A stretch of 12,044 bases of DNA. Origin: Syntrophobacterales bacterium. Its GTDB lineage: Bacteria; Desulfobacterota; Desulfobaccia; Desulfobaccales; 0-14-0-80-60-11. The notes under the pieces are model-generated. The model saw nothing but the letters and a program-made list of their open reading frames with translations. It did no database searches and had not been told where the DNA came from. The first letter of the stretch is position 1, and each line of letters begins with the position of its first letter. The stretch lies in contig JALNYP010000090.1 in NCBI GenBank assembly GCA_023229795.1, positions 1 to 12,044 on the forward strand, in the 5' to 3' direction. The position numbers were made by a program, and so were the translations under genes. Positions 6,072 through 12,044 of this stretch are shown piece after piece.

Positions 6072-6098
6072 TATGTTACATCGAGGGGGAGATTGATT

Positions 6099-6299
6099 AT
6101 GCCGATTTATGAATATCAATGTGTGGATTGCGCCGGTCGGGATCAAAGGGTGGCCGGCCTGGATGATCATACCGCCCTCTGCACCCAATGTGGCGGTTTG
6201 ATGCTGCGGCTGGACGAAGACGTCTTCCAGCCTTATTTTGAGGAGGTCTCGGCCCAGACTTGGGCCGAAGCCGAAGCCAAAACCAAAGCTTCCTTGTAG
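6099..6299 (+). CDS. FmdB-type small zinc-ribbon protein
   Basis: A 66-residue protein opening MPIYEYQC, the hallmark of the FmdB putative regulatory family. C8, C11, C28 and C31 form two CxxC knuckles of a single zinc ribbon, followed by an acidic, Ala/Glu-rich tail (about 39-66) likely to be helical or disordered. FmdB proteins are named after a gene beside formylmethanofuran dehydrogenase; their molecular role is not established. The ATG at 6099 is chosen because GAGGGGGAG (6083-6091) lies seven bases upstream. An in-frame ATG at 6063 would overlap the promoter and adds no conserved sequence. It is monocistronic, with a sigma54-like promoter and a strong terminator, and diverges from pyk. 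Family call is good; function unknown. Confidence 0.85.
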   Translation: MPIYEYQCVDCAGRDQRVAGLDDHTALCTQCGGLMLRLDEDVFQPYFEEVSAQTWAEAEAKTKASL

Positions 6300-6323
6300 C
6301 TTGGGTGTTCCCCGGTACATCGG

Positions 6324-6349
6324 AAAGCCCCTCTTCGGAGGGGTTTTTT
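6324..6349 (+). terminator. Strong Rho-independent terminator with UUCG loop
   Basis: CCCCTC (6328-6333) and GAGGGG (6338-6343) close a C(TTCG)G tetraloop and run into six T (6344-6349). Upstream AAAG (6324-6327) can pair with the T-tract, so it may also act weakly on the other strand. It lies 28 nt after the FmdB-type stop. Confidence 0.92.
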
Positions 6350-6361
6350 CTATTTCAGGAT

Positions 6362-6377
6362 CGTGAAATTTTTCACG
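6362..6377. promoter_or_regulatory. CRP/FNR-family-like operator palindrome
   Basis: CGTGA-AATTTT-TCACG is a perfect palindrome with the spacing of CRP/FNR-family sites (TGTGA-N6-TCACA), keeping the core GTGA-N6-TCAC. HcpR-type regulators of sulfate reducers use a similar core. It is about 230 nt before the EndoQ-UvrD gene. With no clear promoter found beside it, its target is uncertain. Confidence 0.4.
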
Positions 6378-6608
6378 CCAAATCCCCTAAAGGCGGATTT
6401 GAGTCCTCATTCTGCTTAACAGTTCCGTTGCCCCGCTTCTCAAAATGATAGGGATTCCCCCCAGCCCAGGAGGAATTTCTCTCCCTGATAAAGGAGAGGG
6501 TCTCCCCGAAGATCGGCAACCTCTCCGGTTTATCGGCGCCTAAGGTTTAAAGTAACCACAACCAAAATTAGCGGTCCACCCGGTTTTGTGATAAGTATGG
6601 TAACCACC
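6378..6608. other. Gene-free stretch before the nuclease-helicase gene
   Basis: No plausible gene is visible here. It holds one hairpin, CTCTCC (6479-6484) with GGAGAG (6493-6498) around an 8-nt loop, inside purine-rich sequence that resembles common intergenic repeats. No convincing -35/-10 pair was found, so the promoter of the downstream operon is not located. Confidence 0.4.
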
Positions 6609-9557
6609 ATGGAAGTCATTGCCGACCTGCATATCCACTCCCACTTTTCCATCGCCACGGGCCGGGAGGCCGACCTCCCGCACCTGGATCTGTGGGGGCG
6701 CTACAAAGGGTTGGACGTGGTGGGCACCGGGGACTGCACCCACCCCGGGTGGTTGTCGGACCTGGCCGCGAAGCTTTCCCCCACCGCCGGCGGCCTCTAT
6801 GCCCTCAAACCCGGCCTGGCCCTGCCCCTGGACCTGGCGGGTCCCCGCTGGGACGCGGCCGCGCCGATTCAGTTCGCCATTACCGGTGAAGTCAGCACGA
6901 TTTATAAGAAAGGGGGCAAGGTGCGCAAGGTCCACCTGCTCCTGGTGCTTTCCAGCTTAGAGGCCGCCCGGAAATTGTCCCAGCGGTTGGGCCGCTTGGG
7001 CAACGTGGCTTCCGACGGCCGCCCCATCCTGGGTCTGGATGCCCGCTTCGTGCTCGAACTGGTCCTGGAGATCGATCCCCAGGCCCTGGTGATCCCGGCC
7101 CACATCTGGACCCCCTGGTTTTCCGTGCTGGGCAGCAAAAGCGGCTTCGATTCCCTGGAGGAGTGCTTCGAAGACGCCACCGCCCATATTGTGGCCGTGG
7201 AGACCGGGTTGTCTTCCGATCCTCCCATGAACTGGCGGGTCTCCGACCTGGACCGTTTCACCCTGGTGTCCAACTCCGACGCTCACTCCCCCCAGAAGCT
7301 GGCCCGGGAGGCCAATATTTTCCATGTTCCCGCGGCGTATGCCGAGCTCAGCCGGGCCCTGCGTACCCAGGAGGGTTTCGGGGGCACCCTCGAGTTCTTC
7401 CCCCAGGAAGGCAAGTACCACCTGGACGGCCATCGGAACTGCGGTCTGCGGCTGGACCCGGAGGAGGCGCAGCGTCTGGGCGGTCTCTGCCCCCACTGCG
7501 GCAAGGCCCTGACCCTGGGGGTGATGCATCGCGTCCAGGATCTGGCCGACCGCGCCGAGGGGGCGCGCCCCGCCGCGGCCCCGCCCTTCGAGTCCCTCAT
7601 TGCCCTGCCGGTCGTCCTGGCCGAGGTCCTGGGGGTCGGCGCCGGGAGCAAGAAAGTGCGCCAGAGCTACTTCCGGCTCCTGGAAAAATTAGGGCCGGAA
7701 CTGGAAATCCTGCGCCGGGCGCCGCTGACCGCCGTGGCCCGGGAGGGCGGCATCCTCCTGGCCCACGGCATCGACCGCATGCGCCGGGGCGAAGTGCACA
7801 TTGCCGGCGGCTACGACGGCGCCTTCGGCGAGATTCACCTCTTTACCCCGGCCGAACGCAGTTCCTTGCTGGGCCAACCGGCCTTTTTCAGCGCCCCGGC
7901 GGACCTGGCTCCCCCGCCGCCTGAGGCGGTTGCCGTCAGCCCGGCCGCAGCCCGGGTGATGGAAAGCCCCCCACCGCGCCCGGCTCCGGTGGACTGCGGC
8001 GATCCCTTGTTGGCCGAACTCAATGCCGACCAGCGGCAGGCCGTAGTGCACCAGGGCCCGGCGCTTATCGTCCAGGCCGGGCCGGGGACCGGCAAGACCC
8101 GGGCCCTCACGCACCGCCTGGCTTACCTGGTGCGCCGCCGGGGAGTGGACCCGGGAGCCATTCTGGCCCTGACCTTTACCCGGCAGGCTGCCGCCGAAAT
8201 GGAGGGCCGCACCCAGACCCTGCTGGCTGGCACGCCCGGCCTGGCCCGGCTCACCATCAAGACCTTCCACGCCCTGGGACAGCAAATCCTTCAGGACCAG
8301 GGCGACCCGGGCCGGGGCGTGGCGGACGAAGAGCAGCGCCGGGGCTTTGTTAAAGACGCGGCCAAGGCCCTGGACCTGCCCTTTAGCCAGGTGGAGCGCC
8401 GCATCACCGGCTGGAAGCAGGCCCTGCTCTATCCCGAAGACCTGTCGGGACCCCTGGGCGAGGACGATTCCCCTTACGCCGCAGCCTTTGCCGCGTACGA
8501 GGCCGCCCTCCATCGGGAGAACCTCTGGGATTATGAGGACCTCATCGCCCGGCCGGCCCTGCTGCTGGCCCGCGCCCCGGAGGTTCGGGATGCTTACCGG
8601 ACCCGCTTCCGGCACCTGTTGGTGGATGAATACCAGGATTTGAACGAAGCGCAGTACCACCTGTTCCGCCAGTTGGCCGGACCGGGGGGCGAAATCATGG
8701 TCATCGGCGACCCGGATCAGGCCATTTACGGCTTTCGCGGCGCCCGGCCGGAATATTTCCGCCGTTTCCTCGACGACTGGCCCGAGGCCGCGTTGTGCCG
8801 CTTCCACGAAACCTATCGCCTGCCGGAGCCCATCCTCAAAGCCGCAACGTCCCTGAGGAACGGGGCGGGGGCCGCGGGGGACCTGGTCACCCATCAACCC
8901 GGAGACCGGCCGGTAGTGCTCCTGACCGCGGCCACCCCGGGGGCCGAAGCCCGGGCCATCGCCCGGCAGATCGAACAACTGGTGGGCGGCTTGAGCCACT
9001 ACGGCCTAGAAGATGCGCAGGTGCGGCACCAAGCCCCGGGCGATAAGGCCGGGTTCCGCGATGTGGCCGTGCTCTACCGCCTCCATGCCCTGGGGCCGGA
9101 GCTGGAGCGCGCTCTGGCTGAGGCCGGCATCCCCTGCCAGCAGGCCAGGGAAGGGGTGGGGCCCGACTGGGACGGCCTGGATCTGGCCGCGGAACGGGTG
9201 AAACTCCTCACCCTCCACGCCGCCAAGGGCCTGGAATTCCCCTACGTCTTTATCGCCGGCTGCGAAACCGGGCTCCTGCCCTGGGAACCGGAAGGCGACG
9301 GCGCCGCCGACCCGGACGAGGAGAGGCGCCTGTTCTACGTGGGTCTCACCCGGGCCTCCCGGCAGGTCTTCTTGAGCCGCGCCCGGGAGCGCAGCCTGTG
9401 GGGCCGGAAGCGGCGAACCCAATTTCCCGCCTGGGTCGGGGCCATGGACCCCGAAGTGCTGGAGCGCCAGACGCCGCCGGAGTCCCGGAGCCGGCGGGCA
9501 CGGCAACCGCGCCTGTTTCCGGAACTGAGCGATCCCAGGGGCAAAAGGTCAAGATAA
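6609..9557 (+). CDS. Endonuclease Q-like PHP nuclease fused to UvrD/Rep helicase
   Basis: A 982-residue two-enzyme fusion. Residues 4-420 resemble endonuclease Q, which cuts 5' of deaminated bases such as uracil and hypoxanthine. Its PHP metal motifs are DLHIHS (6-11), GTGDCTH (39-45), AH (164-165), E198 and SDAHS (223-227). A zinc ribbon follows (H275, C278, C294, C297), then an EndoQ-type C-terminal part (326-416). A Pro/Ala linker (about 430-463) leads to an SF1A helicase: Q motif near 475, Walker A GPGTGKT (491-497), DEYQD (673-677), GDPDQAIYGFRG (700-711), motif V LTLHAAKGLEF (867-877) and motif VI (904-916). The 2B insertion seems missing, and the tail has QPRLF (966-970). ATG 6609 puts DLHIHS near the N-terminus as in the family, but no Shine-Dalgarno is seen; GTG 6588 and ATG 6597 remain possible. 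tamA follows at once. Function is inferred. Confidence 0.9.
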   Translation: MEVIADLHIHSHFSIATGREADLPHLDLWGRYKGLDVVGTGDCTHPGWLSDLAAKLSPTAGGLYALKPGLALPLDLAGPRWDAAAPIQFAITGEVSTIYKKGGKVRKVHLLLVLSSLEAARKLSQRLGRLGNVASDGRPILGLDARFVLELVLEIDPQALVIPAHIWTPWFSVLGSKSGFDSLEECFEDATAHIVAVETGLSSDPPMNWRVSDLDRFTLVSNSDAHSPQKLAREANIFHVPAAYAELSRALRTQEGFGGTLEFFPQEGKYHLDGHRNCGLRLDPEEAQRLGGLCPHCGKALTLGVMHRVQDLADRAEGARPAAAPPFESLIALPVVLAEVLGVGAGSKKVRQSYFRLLEKLGPELEILRRAPLTAVAREGGILLAHGIDRMRRGEVHIAGGYDGAFGEIHLFTPAERSSLLGQPAFFSAPADLAPPPPEAVAVSPAAARVMESPPPRPAPVDCGDPLLAELNADQRQAVVHQGPALIVQAGPGTGKTRALTHRLAYLVRRRGVDPGAILALTFTRQAAAEMEGRTQTLLAGTPGLARLTIKTFHALGQQILQDQGDPGRGVADEEQRRGFVKDAAKALDLPFSQVERRITGWKQALLYPEDLSGPLGEDDSPYAAAFAAYEAALHRENLWDYEDLIARPALLLARAPEVRDAYRTRFRHLLVDEYQDLNEAQYHLFRQLAGPGGEIMVIGDPDQAIYGFRGARPEYFRRFLDDWPEAALCRFHETYRLPEPILKAATSLRNGAGAAGDLVTHQPGDRPVVLLTAATPGAEARAIARQIEQLVGGLSHYGLEDAQVRHQAPGDKAGFRDVAVLYRLHALGPELERALAEAGIPCQQAREGVGPDWDGLDLAAERVKLLTLHAAKGLEFPYVFIAGCETGLLPWEPEGDGAADPDEERRLFYVGLTRASRQVFLSRARERSLWGRKRRTQFPAWVGAMDPEVLERQTPPESRSRRARQPRLFPELSDPRGKRSR

Positions 9558-9573
9558 AGGAGCAGTGAAGGAG
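9557..9573 (+). promoter_or_regulatory. Duplicated Shine-Dalgarno before tamA
   Basis: AAGGAGCAG occurs twice, at 9557-9565 and 9568-9576, the first followed by TG (giving GTG at 9565) and the second by ATG at 9577. Either copy sits only 2-3 bases from its nearest start. The second copy is nine bases from a further in-frame GTG at 9583, which is better spacing. The start is therefore ambiguous by up to six residues. Confidence 0.5.
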
Positions 9574-9576
9574 CAG

Positions 9577-11520
9577 ATGCGGGTGACCGGACTGTGGCGG
9601 AGTTGGCTCTTGACCCTCACCCTGGTGATCACCCTGTTGGGGGGGGGCCGGGTCCTCAACGCCCAACCCAGCCCTGCCGAATTCCCTGAGCCTCCCGCCC
9701 CCCTGGCGCCGGCGCCGCCGCCAGTCGCAGAGCCTCCGGCCGCCGCCATCCCCGCTTCTCCTGCTCAGCCGGGGGAACTGACGCTCCATGCCTTCCACAT
9801 TGTCGGGGCCAAAACCGTGAAGATCAAAGACCTCGAAAAAGAGTTGTCCATCAAGCTGCCGTCTTTCTGGCCGCCCTGGGCTAAGCCTCCCACCTTCCGG
9901 CTCCAGGACCTGGAATACGACGTGGAACGTCTGAAAAAGTTTTACCTGCGCCAGGGTTTTTATCACACCCGGATCGAACCCAAGATCACCTATGGCCCGA
10001 AGGGTGCGGATGTCACCCTCGTGGTCCACGAAGGCCCCTGGATCAAAGTCACCGACGTCAGCGTGGAGGTCTCCGGCACCATCGACCTTTCGGAGTTGGA
10101 ACGAAAATGGCCGCTTAAGCCCGGGGATCGTTATGTCGATAAGACCTACGACGCCCTCAAGAACCTCTATCTCAACTATCTTCCCAACCATGGCTGTCCC
10201 CGGGTCAAGGTCAGGGGGCGGGTCTATCTGGACGAAGACCTGAACACCGCCAAGATTCACCTCACGGTAAACCCCGGGCCCCTGTCCCATTTCGGGGCGG
10301 TGAGTATCAAAGAGGCGGAGAAACTGGAAACCCCGCCGGCGGCCATCCTGGAGAAAGTAACCTTCAAGTCCGGCCAGCTTTTCACCCTGGATGAACTCTT
10401 CAAGACCCAACGCAAACTCTACGCCACCGATCTGTTCAGAAGCGTGGTCCTGACCCCGGCCCAGGTGCCGTCGCAAGAAAACGTCATTCCTATTGTTATT
10501 GCCGTTGAAGAGAAGAAGAAAAGATCATTCAAGGCGGGTTTGGGGTACGGCGATGAAGATAAGGTTCGCGCCCGGCTGGGACTGCGGTACCGCAATTTAT
10601 GGGGCGGTGGCCGGGTCCTGGACCTGGATGCCAAGTATTCCACTCTGGGCTACCTGTTCACGCAGTCATTTACCAACCCGGTGGTGTTCGGCTCTTCCTT
10701 TGATTTTGTCAACCAGAGCGGCGTCTGGCGCCGTTACCTGCCGGGGTTTAACGACCAGGCCTATTATACCCAGTCCCGGCTGGAACGGGACATTCCCTGG
10801 AATTTCCGGGTATTCTTCGGCCACGGCCTGGAACTCGACCGCCCCTTTGACATCCCGACGGCTACCGTCATCCGTCTCCAGGGGACCGAGCCGGAAAAGC
10901 AGTATCTGGCTTCCTTTGCCCTCCTGGGGGTGCGCCGGGATACCACGGACAGCAATATCGAGCCCCGCCGGGGCAGCATCTTGAAATTTTCCAACCAGTT
11001 CGCCCCTAACTTCTTCGGCTCCGGACTCCAGTTCCTCCAGTCGGTGTTGGACTTGAGGCGCTATCATGCTATCGGGGACTCCAATTTTGTCGTGGCGGGG
11101 CGCGTCAGGATGGGAGTCATCCAACCCATCCAGTCCACCACCACCATTCCCATCTCCCGGCTCTTCTTCAGCGGCGGCGCCACCAGCGTCCGGGGCTATC
11201 AACTGGACTACCTGGGCCCCCGCAACGCCACCAACGACCCCACCGGCGGCGAAGCGGTGATGGAATTCAGTATCGAGGGGCGCTTCCCGCTGCCCATTTA
11301 CCCCAAAATCGGCGGGGTAGTCTTTATCGATGCCGGCAACGTCTTCCCCAGGATTCACAATCTGGACCTGGGCCAGTTAAAATATTCACCGGGATTCGGC
11401 CTGCGCTATCTCTCCCCCATCGGCGCCATCGGGGTGGATATCGCCTTCCCCACCAACCGCATCAATTACCAGCAGGACAGCAACTACCAGTTCCACTTCA
11501 CGGTGGGCTATGGTTTTTAG
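9577..11520 (+). CDS. tamA: TamA-like Omp85-family outer membrane assembly protein
   Basis: An Omp85 protein of 647 residues from this start. A signal peptide (about 1-31, hydrophobic core WLLTLTLVITLLGG, likely cut after LNA) precedes a Pro/Ala-rich linker (about 32-66). Three POTRA domains follow (about 68-153, 157-236 and 239-312), then a 16-strand-type barrel from about 317 to the end. The barrel carries the SVRGY loop motif (537-541), IEGRFPL (566-572), FIDAGNVF (583-590) and a C-terminal strand ending in Phe, the BAM recognition signal. Three POTRAs rather than five, with a TamB-like gene next door, favour TamA over BamA. TamA inserts in the outer membrane and works with TamB on envelope assembly and phospholipid traffic. 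It lies 19 nt after the nuclease-helicase, apparently in one operon. A generic BamA-like label is the alternative. Confidence 0.82.
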   Translation: MRVTGLWRSWLLTLTLVITLLGGGRVLNAQPSPAEFPEPPAPLAPAPPPVAEPPAAAIPASPAQPGELTLHAFHIVGAKTVKIKDLEKELSIKLPSFWPPWAKPPTFRLQDLEYDVERLKKFYLRQGFYHTRIEPKITYGPKGADVTLVVHEGPWIKVTDVSVEVSGTIDLSELERKWPLKPGDRYVDKTYDALKNLYLNYLPNHGCPRVKVRGRVYLDEDLNTAKIHLTVNPGPLSHFGAVSIKEAEKLETPPAAILEKVTFKSGQLFTLDELFKTQRKLYATDLFRSVVLTPAQVPSQENVIPIVIAVEEKKKRSFKAGLGYGDEDKVRARLGLRYRNLWGGGRVLDLDAKYSTLGYLFTQSFTNPVVFGSSFDFVNQSGVWRRYLPGFNDQAYYTQSRLERDIPWNFRVFFGHGLELDRPFDIPTATVIRLQGTEPEKQYLASFALLGVRRDTTDSNIEPRRGSILKFSNQFAPNFFGSGLQFLQSVLDLRRYHAIGDSNFVVAGRVRMGVIQPIQSTTTIPISRLFFSGGATSVRGYQLDYLGPRNATNDPTGGEAVMEFSIEGRFPLPIYPKIGGVVFIDAGNVFPRIHNLDLGQLKYSPGFGLRYLSPIGAIGVDIAFPTNRINYQQDSNYQFHFTVGYGF

Positions 11521-11535
11521 GAGGAGGGCGGCCTG

Positions 11536-12044
11536 ATGCGGCACATCAAGATGATGATGGTATCCTTGGGACTCCTCCTGCTGCTGGGGGGAGAGGGCCA
11601 GTGCGCCTTCTGGACGGACTTCACCAATTGGGGCGGCCCTAACCTCCTCTCCCTCCTCCAGGGCCACCTGAACGGCCGGGTTACGGCTAAAGAAATTTCG
11701 GGCAATCCCATCTCCGGCCTCGTTTATCAGGACCTGACTATCACCGGTCCGGATGGCCAGGTCGTTTTTACCGCCAACCGCCTGGGAATCCGCCTCTCCC
11801 TGGCCTCGTTGCTCACCTTCCATCTGGACCTGGGCGCCGTGGTCCTGGATAATCCCAAATTTTTTCTGGTTAAGGAAAAATCCGGCCAATGGAATGTCAG
11901 CCGGCTTCTCAAACCCGAGGCCCCGCCGGCCCCACCCGCCCAACCGCCGGGCCTCTTGGGAAAAATCACCGCTTACTTTCTCCGGGAGATCAATCTCGCC
12001 AACCTGCAGGTGGACGATGGCGAAATCGTCATCACCGACAGGTT
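11536..12044 (+). CDS. tamB: TamB/AsmA-like protein, N-terminal part (cut by window end)
   Basis: An open frame of at least 169 residues runs off the window edge. ATG 11536 follows a long purine-rich Shine-Dalgarno (AGGAGGAGGG, 11519-11528) that overlaps the tamA stop, so translation is probably coupled. The N-terminus (about 5-24) is a hydrophobic signal or anchor; a Cys at 23 lacks a proper lipobox. Residues 42-126 (HLNGRVTAKEISGNPISGLVYQ onward, with VLDNPKFFLVKEKSGQWNVSRLL) resemble the start of TamB/AsmA-type bridge proteins, which form long periplasmic beta-grooves for lipid transfer. A Pro/Ala-rich stretch (127-138) follows. In E. coli TamB is inner-membrane anchored and partners TamA, which matches the gene order. 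The C-terminal DUF490 domain that would prove TamB lies outside the window, so another AsmA-like protein is possible. Confidence 0.72.
   Translation, partial: MRHIKMMMVSLGLLLLLGGEGQCAFWTDFTNWGGPNLLSLLQGHLNGRVTAKEISGNPISGLVYQDLTITGPDGQVVFTANRLGIRLSLASLLTFHLDLGAVVLDNPKFFLVKEKSGQWNVSRLLKPEAPPAPPAQPPGLLGKITAYFLREINLANLQVDDGEIVITDR

Noticed and set aside
5973..6320. 115-codon minus-strand open frame opposite the FmdB-type gene
   Set aside because: Its FGFGFGFG stretch is the antisense of the Ala/Glu/Lys-rich FmdB tail, and it crosses the terminator and promoter region.
6602..6613. CCACCATGG around the ATG at 6609, like a eukaryotic Kozak context
   Set aside because: Coincidence; all genes here have bacterial start signals and domain content.
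7689..8999. 436-codon minus-strand open frame inside the helicase gene
   Set aside because: It is antisense to a gene with all SF1A motifs; its Gly/Gln/Arg-rich composition is typical of a GC-rich shadow frame.
9346..10476. 376-codon minus-strand open frame across the helicase/tamA junction
   Set aside because: It spans two well-supported plus-strand genes and shows no domain or start signal of its own.

Overview
The window is a GC-rich stretch of a Gram-negative bacterial chromosome. LpxC (lipid A synthesis) and a TamA-like Omp85 protein followed by a TamB-like protein imply an outer membrane. The set as a whole (DUF364-type metal-chelation protein, GH57 branching enzyme, FmdB-type zinc ribbon, PHP/UvrD fusion, REP-like palindromes) looks most like a Desulfobacterota (former deltaproteobacterial) genome, perhaps near Desulfobacca. 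That placement is a judgement from gene content, not a search result. No tRNA, rRNA, CRISPR array, transposase or phage gene was seen.

Layout. 141-866 (+) is a DUF4213/DUF364 protein. 867-1082 carries a REP-like palindrome and, on the minus strand, the lpxC terminator. 1083-1997 (-) is lpxC, with an extended -10 promoter about 200 nt upstream and a structured leader. 2291-4030 (-) is a GH57 1,4-alpha-glucan branching enzyme with its own sigma70-type promoter. 4043-4432 is a gene-free 390-nt stretch holding that promoter, a perfect AT-rich 10-bp inverted repeat and a cluster of four GC-rich palindromes. 4433-5854 (-) is pyruvate kinase, starting at GTG. 5855-6098 is a divergent, strongly AT-rich control region with a TATAAT box for pyk and a sigma54-like -24/-12 pair for the next gene. 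6099-6299 (+) is a 66-residue FmdB-type zinc ribbon, closed by a textbook UUCG-loop terminator. 6350-6608 is gene-free, with a CRP/FNR-like palindrome. 6609-9557 (+) is an endonuclease Q-like PHP nuclease fused to a UvrD/Rep helicase. It is followed almost immediately by tamA (9577-11520) and the start of tamB (11536 onward, cut by the window end).

How the genes fit together. The branching enzyme and pyruvate kinase serve storage glucan and lower glycolysis, but a repeat cluster and separate promoters keep them apart. LpxC, TamA and TamB all serve outer-membrane building, though lpxC is not in their operon. The nuclease-helicase lies in one probable transcript with tamA and tamB, with no obvious functional link.

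The most interesting object is the EndoQ-UvrD fusion. It appears to hold a complete deaminated-base endonuclease module (PHP, zinc ribbon, C-terminal part), a proline-rich linker, an SF1A helicase that seems to lack the 2B subdomain, and a tail with a possible sliding-clamp motif. That reads as a single-polypeptide nick-and-unwind repair machine.
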